Positions 15,228-19,946 of a stretch of DNA of 19,946 nt are shown here, piece by piece (positions within the stretch are counted from its first letter, which is position 1; every line of letters begins with the position of its first letter). The position numbers were made by a program, and so were the translations under genes. This DNA is from Clostridiales bacterium (GTDB lineage Bacteria; Bacillota; Clostridia; Lachnospirales; Lachnospiraceae): contig JAHZAT010000002.1 in assembly GCA_019423795.1 (NCBI GenBank), forward strand, positions 1 through 19,946. The letters run 5' to 3'. Below the pieces are notes generated by a model, which saw only the letters and a list, made by a program, of their open reading frames with translations, was not told the origin of the DNA and made no database searches.

Positions 15228-16724
15228 ATGAAGAAAAAAATTATCATTGCGGTTGCAGTGATCGTTATTTTGGCAGCAGGTGGAACTTTTTACCTAAACC
15301 ATAAGATCAACAGTGCAGTAAAAGATGGAAAGATCATAAAAGGGGTTTCATGTGAGGGAATTTCTATTGGTGGAATGACAAGATCAGAAGCAAAAGATGC
15401 GATTGAATCTCATATGAAGGAGATTCATCAGGAAAAGATCACACTTTATGTAGATGATGAAAGATCAAGTGCCAAGATCGAAGATCTTGGAGCATTCGCT
15501 GAGGCAGACAAGACAGTGGAAGAAGCTTATGCACTTGGGAGAAGTGGAAGTATTTTTACAAAGTATTCCGATGTAAAAGAGAAGAAACATAAACTTCCGG
15601 TTTATCGCAAATATGATAAAGCGAAGTTTGAGAAGAATGTAAAAAAAGCAACAAAGAAGATTGTTGCAGAACCAAGAAATGCAAGTGTGAAACGTAAGGA
15701 TGGCAAATTTGTCGTGATCAAAGAAAAGACAGGTTATACATTAAATATGAATGAAACATTTGCAAATTTCAAAAAAGCAGTTGAAGCTGAGAAACATCAA
15801 TTTGAACTGGATGTTGTAAAGAAAAAAGCAAAATATACATCAAAAGATATGGCAGAGATCAAAGATGTACTTGGAACTTATACAACCGAATACGGTGGAT
15901 CTCCATATGGTCGTAAAGTAAATGTTGCTAATGGTGCAAGTAAGATCAATGGAAGCATGGTTTATCCAGGAGAGACATTATCTGTATATAAAACCGTATC
16001 ACCATTTACAAAAGAAAATGGATATGCACTCGCAGGTTCCTATGAAAATGGACAGACGGTTCAGACATATGGTGGTGGAATCTGCCAGGTATCTACTACT
16101 TTGTATAATGCAGTTATCCGTGCAGAATTAAAGATCGTAGAACGTTTTCCACATTCCATGACCGTACATTATGTGCCAAGATCTGCAGATGCAGCGATCG
16201 CAGGAACTCATAAAGATATGAAGTTTAAGAATACGTTTGATACGCCAATCTATATTGAAGGAAAAGCAAATGGTTCAACGATCACATTTACGGTCTATGG
16301 AAAGAAAAAAGATCCAAAACGTACGGTAGAATTCTTATCTGAGACAACACAGGTAAAAGAAAGTTCTGAAAGTACAGTTAGCGATAATACGCTTGCCGAA
16401 GGACAGAAAGTTTTGGAAAGTTATGGACACACTGGATACAGTGCAAGACTTTGGAAGATTGTGAAGATCAATGGTAAACAGGTATCCAAAAAGGTATTTA
16501 ATACTTCCACATATATGTCAACACCAACGGTTTATCGTGTAGGAACAAAGAAAGCGGAAGATAAAAAAGACGATAAAAAGGATAAGAAAAAAGATTCAAA
16601 AGAAACAACAGCACAGAAGTCTGAGACAACAACAGCAGCACAGAAATCTACAACGGCAGCACAGAAGTCTACAACAGCGAAGAGATCAGCGGCTGTGAAA
16701 TCTCAGGGAAGCACAGGAAATTAA
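15228..16724 (+). CDS. VanW-family cell-wall-associated protein
   Basis: This 498-residue protein is membrane-anchored by an N-terminal signal anchor (MKKKIIIAVAVIVILAAGG). I prefer ATG 15228, with AGGAAGAG (15217-15224) upstream, over the ATG at 15198. A putative peptidoglycan-binding region (PF12229-like) covers about residues 60-200. The VanW domain (PF04294) lies at about 215-330 and has the conserved YGGGICQVSTTLYNA and HSMTVHYVP segments. A C-terminal extracellular part follows, and the tail from about 450 is Lys/Asp-rich, then built of AAQKSTT-like repeats. VanW domains accompany some vancomycin-resistance clusters, but family members are common in sensitive anaerobes, and no van ligase genes are here. 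A role at the wall is inferred. Confidence 0.88.
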   Translation: MKKKIIIAVAVIVILAAGGTFYLNHKINSAVKDGKIIKGVSCEGISIGGMTRSEAKDAIESHMKEIHQEKITLYVDDERSSAKIEDLGAFAEADKTVEEAYALGRSGSIFTKYSDVKEKKHKLPVYRKYDKAKFEKNVKKATKKIVAEPRNASVKRKDGKFVVIKEKTGYTLNMNETFANFKKAVEAEKHQFELDVVKKKAKYTSKDMAEIKDVLGTYTTEYGGSPYGRKVNVANGASKINGSMVYPGETLSVYKTVSPFTKENGYALAGSYENGQTVQTYGGGICQVSTTLYNAVIRAELKIVERFPHSMTVHYVPRSADAAIAGTHKDMKFKNTFDTPIYIEGKANGSTITFTVYGKKKDPKRTVEFLSETTQVKESSESTVSDNTLAEGQKVLESYGHTGYSARLWKIVKINGKQVSKKVFNTSTYMSTPTVYRVGTKKAEDKKDDKKDKKKDSKETTAQKSETTTAAQKSTTAAQKSTTAKRSAAVKSQGSTGN

Positions 16725-16726
16725 GG

Positions 16727-17725
16727 ATGAAAATAGGAAAATTATCAGAATCTGCATTGCAGAAAGTTGTGTTTGAGCAATTGCATACAAGGAGAGATGA
16801 AGTCTTAGTAGGACCTGGAATCGGGGAAGATTGTGCGGCATTGAAACTTCAGGAAGGAGAAGTATTTGTCACATCAACAGATCCGATCACAGGCACGGTA
16901 AAAGAGATCGGACGTCTGGCAGTTCATGTAACTGCCAACGATCTTGCATCCGCAGGAGCTGAGACGATCGGACTTATGGTGACAGTACTTCTGCCACCAA
17001 TGATCAAGGAAGCACAGATCAAGAAGATGATGCAGCAGATCAATGCAGAGTGCGAGAAATTAAATATCATGGTATTAGGTGGTCATACAGAGATTACAGC
17101 AGCAGTTACGCAGCCAGTGTTATCCGTGACAGGAATCGGAAAAGTGAAAGAAGATGAATTGATCTTGTCTGGTGGGGCGAAACCAGGTCAGGATATCGTA
17201 GTCACAAAATATCTTGGTATGGAAGGAACGGGAATCATCGCAAATGAAAAAGAAGACGAGTTAAAAGAATGGTTTTCTGATACATTTATTGATGATGCAA
17301 AGGCATTTCTAGAGGATATCTCTGTCGTGCCAGAAGGTCTGATCGCCAGAAAATATGCGTCTTGTATGCATGATATCACAGAAAGCGGAGTTTATGGTGC
17401 TTTATGGGAGATTTCCAAAGCATCTGGTGTCGGGGTGGAAGTTTGTATTGAAGATATTCCATTAAGACAACATACGATCGAATTTTGTGAACGATATGAT
17501 CTGAACCCATATCAATTGATCTCAAGCGGATCTATGCTGATCACAACAGATCATGGAAGAACATTAGTCAATGAACTGGAACAGGCAGGCATCAAAGCAA
17601 CCATTATTGGTCATACAACAGATTCCAGAGATAAAGTGATCTATCGTCAGGGAAAGGCAGCAAATCTGGAGGCACCTAGACAGGACGAGTTATATAAAAT
17701 ATATTCTGAAAATAATCGCAGATAA
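16727..17725 (+). CDS. AIR synthase-related protein (PurM/HypE superfamily)
   Basis: This 332-residue cytoplasmic protein has the ATP-binding AIR synthase fold (PF00586 then PF02769). The N-terminal GPGIGEDCAAL matches the nucleotide/metal motif of ThiL/HypE-type enzymes, and STDPITG and HVTANDLASAGAE follow in order; LGGHTE and the C-terminal HDITESGVYGALWE are also typical. Its closest visible relation is HypE, the hydrogenase maturation dehydratase, but the C terminus reads YKIYSENNRR and lacks the final Pro-Arg-Ile-Cys motif needed for cyanide transfer. No other hyp genes are nearby, so it is not a bona fide HypE. The substrate is unknown. Only two bases separate it from the VanW-family gene, so the two are cotranslated or coupled. 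Confidence 0.8.
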   Translation: MKIGKLSESALQKVVFEQLHTRRDEVLVGPGIGEDCAALKLQEGEVFVTSTDPITGTVKEIGRLAVHVTANDLASAGAETIGLMVTVLLPPMIKEAQIKKMMQQINAECEKLNIMVLGGHTEITAAVTQPVLSVTGIGKVKEDELILSGGAKPGQDIVVTKYLGMEGTGIIANEKEDELKEWFSDTFIDDAKAFLEDISVVPEGLIARKYASCMHDITESGVYGALWEISKASGVGVEVCIEDIPLRQHTIEFCERYDLNPYQLISSGSMLITTDHGRTLVNELEQAGIKATIIGHTTDSRDKVIYRQGKAANLEAPRQDELYKIYSENNRR

Positions 17726-17754
17726 TTTTCAGAGAGAAAAATGGAGGAAACAGT

Positions 17755-18249
17755 ATGAACACAGAATTAAGAGAACTGATTTTAAAATTGATCGAGAAAA
17801 ACAGTCGTTTAGCGATCCATGATCTGGCGGTGATGCTAGATGTCGCGGAGACGGAAGTCGCCAATGAGATCGCAGATATGGAAAAAGAACATATCATCTG
17901 TGGGTATCATACTTTGATCAACTGGGACAATACAAGCAAGGATCAACTGACAGCGATGATCGAGGTAAAAGTAACACCACAAAGAGGTCAGGGATTCGAC
18001 CGCATTGCAGAACGTATTTATAATTTTCCAGAAGTAAAAGCCGTTTATCTGATGTCTGGGGGATATGATTTCATGGTTATGTTAGAAGGAAAGACGATGA
18101 AAGAGATCTCTATGTTCACATCATCCAAATTAGCACCACTGGAATCTGTTGTCAGTACAGTAACACATTTTGTATTGAAGAAATATAAAGATCATGGAAC
18201 TGTTCTTGAAGCAAAGAAAGTGGATGAGAGACAGGCGGTGACTCCATAA
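17755..18249 (+). CDS. Lrp/AsnC family transcriptional regulator
   Basis: This 164-residue regulator has an N-terminal winged helix-turn-helix (about residues 3-50, with LILKLIEKNSRLAIHDLAVM) and a C-terminal RAM/AsnC ligand-binding domain (about 65-145, with VKAVYLMSGGYDFMVMLEG). Such proteins sense amino acids and control their metabolism as octamers or dimers. The start follows GGAGG (17743-17747). The stop TAA overlaps the ATG of the aminotransferase by one base, so the pair is translationally coupled. Coupling of Lrp and aminotransferase suggests that the regulator senses a substrate or product of that enzyme. That link is an inference. Confidence 0.9.
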   Translation: MNTELRELILKLIEKNSRLAIHDLAVMLDVAETEVANEIADMEKEHIICGYHTLINWDNTSKDQLTAMIEVKVTPQRGQGFDRIAERIYNFPEVKAVYLMSGGYDFMVMLEGKTMKEISMFTSSKLAPLESVVSTVTHFVLKKYKDHGTVLEAKKVDERQAVTP

Positions 18250-19418
18250 TGAGAGATTTTTTATCAAAGAGAGTTGTAAGTCTGGAACCATCAGGAATCC
18301 GCAAGTTTTTTGACATTGTAAGCGAGATGCCAGATGCCATTTCCTTAGGTGTGGGGGAACCGGATTTTGATACACCATGGAGAGTCAGGGGAGAAGGAAT
18401 TTACTCATTGGAGCGAGGCAGAACCTTTTATACATCGAATGCAGGGTTAAAGGAGCTGCGCTATGAGATCAGTGAATATTTAGAAAGAAAATACGAATTG
18501 GTCTATGATCCAAATCATGAGATCACAGTGACCGTTGGCGGGAGTGAAGGGATTGATATTGCGATGCGTACAATCCTTGATCCAGGAGATGAAGTCATCG
18601 TTGTACAGCCATGTTTCGTTTCTTATGTGGCATGTGTTGTTATGGCAGGTGGAACTCCTGTGATCGTAAGTCTTAAGGAAGAAGATAAATTTAAGCTTAA
18701 AAAAGAGCAGTTAGAAGCTGCTGTTACAGATAAAACAAAAGCAATGATCATTTCATTTCCAAACAATCCAACGGGTGCGATCATGACAAAAGAAGAGTTA
18801 GAACCGATCGCAGAGTTTGCAAAAGAACATGATATTGTTGTAATTTCTGATGAGATTTATTCAGAACTTACCTATGGAAGAGATCACGTCAGTATCGCAT
18901 CCTTGCCAGAGATGAAAGACAGATCGATCGTGATCAATGGATTTTCCAAGGCATTTGCAATGACTGGATGGAGACTTGGTTATGTTGCAGCACCAAGGTA
19001 CATGATGAAACAGATGGTCAAGGTTCATCAGTTCTGTATCATGGCAGCGCCGACGACTAGTCAGTATGCAGCAATCGAAGCGATGCGTTCCTGTGATGAT
19101 GAAGTCGAAGAGATGAGGACTGCATACAATCAGCGCAGACGATTTTTGGTACATGAGTTTCAACGAATGGGAATCGAATGTTTTGAACCAGAAGGTGCCT
19201 TTTACATCTTTCCATCTATTAAGAAATTTGGCATGACATCTGAAGAATTTGCAACAAAACTGTTAAATGAAGAGAAAGTAGCAATCGTTCCTGGATCTGC
19301 CTTCGGAGCCTGTGGAGAAGGATATCTCAGAGTTTCCTATGCATATTCCATTGAAGAACTAAAAGAAGCTTTAGGGCGTCTGGAACGATTTATCAATCAT
19401 CTTCCAAAGAAGCAATAG
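18249..19418 (+). CDS. Class I/II PLP-dependent aminotransferase
   Basis: This 389-residue fold-type I enzyme transfers an amino group between an amino acid and a 2-oxo acid. The PLP lysine is Lys234 in NGFSKAFAMTGWRLGY. Other landmarks are GVGEPDFDTP near the N terminus, the substrate and cofactor motif SFPNNPTGA, the ISDEIYSEL Asp that pairs with the PLP pyridine nitrogen, and LRVSYAYS carrying the carboxylate-binding Arg. The layout matches Firmicute aspartate/aromatic aminotransferases of the AspC/PatA type; the amino-acid preference cannot be settled from the sequence. The start overlaps the Lrp stop and has little ribosome binding site of its own, consistent with coupling. The next gene starts 30 bases downstream. 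Confidence 0.92.
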   Translation: MRDFLSKRVVSLEPSGIRKFFDIVSEMPDAISLGVGEPDFDTPWRVRGEGIYSLERGRTFYTSNAGLKELRYEISEYLERKYELVYDPNHEITVTVGGSEGIDIAMRTILDPGDEVIVVQPCFVSYVACVVMAGGTPVIVSLKEEDKFKLKKEQLEAAVTDKTKAMIISFPNNPTGAIMTKEELEPIAEFAKEHDIVVISDEIYSELTYGRDHVSIASLPEMKDRSIVINGFSKAFAMTGWRLGYVAAPRYMMKQMVKVHQFCIMAAPTTSQYAAIEAMRSCDDEVEEMRTAYNQRRRFLVHEFQRMGIECFEPEGAFYIFPSIKKFGMTSEEFATKLLNEEKVAIVPGSAFGACGEGYLRVSYAYSIEELKEALGRLERFINHLPKKQ

Positions 19419-19448
19419 ATAAAAAGTTAAGAGATTGGAGAGTTAATA

Positions 19449-19946
19449 ATGCTTCACATAGTATTACATGAGCCGGAGATGCCGGCAAACACTGGAAATA
19501 TCGGAAGAACCTGCGTGGCATGCGGTGCTGTTCTGCATCTGATCGAACCACTAGGATTTCGTTTAAACGAAAAGATGATCAAGAGAGCCGGTCTTGATTA
19601 TTGGGATAAATTAGATGTACGTACATATATCAATTTTGAGGATTTTCTAGAGAAGAACAATGATCCCAAGATTTACATGGCAACAACAAAAGCAAAACAT
19701 GTATATTCGGCACCAGCATATGAAGATGACGAAGATGTATATATCATGTTTGGAAAAGAAAGCGCTGGAATTCCAGAAGAAATCTTATTGAATTATGAAG
19801 AAACTTCTATAAGAATCCCAATGCTGCCACATATCCGGTCATTAAATTTATCTAACTCTGTAGCGATCGTTGCCTATGAAGTGCTGAGACATCAGGGATT
19901 TAAGGCATTTCAGATGGAAGGACAGCTGCATCACTATAAATGGTAG
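19449..19946 (+). CDS. trmL: tRNA (cytidine(34)-2'-O)-methyltransferase TrmL
   Basis: This 165-residue SPOUT-fold enzyme methylates the 2'-OH of the wobble base (C34/cmnm5U34) of tRNA-Leu isoacceptors. The N-terminal MLHIVLHEPEMPANTGNIGR is diagnostic for TrmL/YibK. The SAM-binding knot is seen in FGKESAGIPEEILL and IPMLPHIRSLNLSNSVAIV. Length matches the family (about 155 to 165). The start follows GGAG (19437-19440). The stop TAG is the last codon of the window, so the gene is complete. It seems to be the last visible member of the rightward gene run; any downstream terminator lies outside. Confidence 0.95.
   Translation: MLHIVLHEPEMPANTGNIGRTCVACGAVLHLIEPLGFRLNEKMIKRAGLDYWDKLDVRTYINFEDFLEKNNDPKIYMATTKAKHVYSAPAYEDDEDVYIMFGKESAGIPEEILLNYEETSIRIPMLPHIRSLNLSNSVAIVAYEVLRHQGFKAFQMEGQLHHYKW

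Noticed and set aside
15228..16724. A vancomycin-resistance cluster because of the VanW domain.
   Set aside because: No VanA/B ligase, VanH, VanX or VanRS genes are in the window; VanW-domain proteins are common outside resistance clusters.

Overview
The window is 19.9 kb of low-GC bacterial chromosome. The gene families point to an anaerobic Firmicute of the Lachnospiraceae type: a CmpB-like permease next to MutS2, the exoribonuclease YhaM, a VanW-family wall protein, and Lrp paired with an aminotransferase. An Anaerostipes-like genome is a reasonable guess, but nothing in the window proves the genus. Most genes are housekeeping or widespread accessory genes with clear AGGAG-type ribosome binding sites.

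Layout. Positions 1-870 are a decayed mobile patch: a 5'-truncated IS200/IS605 TnpA gene, its hairpin-rich right end, and remnants of at least one other gene including the tail of a GNAT acetyltransferase. Positions 874-2098 hold a leftward AAA+ ATPase gene with a C-terminal winged-helix-like region. Its upstream region is an unusual AT-only array of iterated repeats (about 1927-2013), shared with the rightward ketopantoate reductase-like gene. An orphan mannitol-type PTS EIIA gene follows. A perfect 25-bp bidirectional terminator (3869-3923) separates it from a leftward operon made of mutS2 and a CmpB-family membrane protein gene.

From 7441 rightward come polyphosphate kinase (ppk1), YhaM and an RlmD/RlmCD-type rRNA methyltransferase. 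Between rlmD and two leftward, paralogous Cof-type HAD phosphatases lies a 317-nt gap dominated by a long imperfect palindrome (12059-12246) with a perfect 38-bp core arm. From 14399 to the end all genes run rightward with tiny gaps or overlaps, so they look like one operon: DEDDh exonuclease, a 30-residue membrane peptide, VanW-family protein, an AIR-synthase/HypE-like protein, Lrp/AsnC regulator, class I aminotransferase and the tRNA methyltransferase TrmL. A good promoter and a leader with paired direct repeats around a palindrome precede it.

I found no CRISPR array, rRNA, tRNA, prophage or obvious defence island. The strongest unexplained signals are non-coding: the AT-rich iterated array beside the AAA+ ATPase, the long palindrome at 12059-12246 and the repeat-palindrome-repeat leader at 14337-14381. 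A 30-codon membrane peptide gene at 15103 is a likely overlooked gene.
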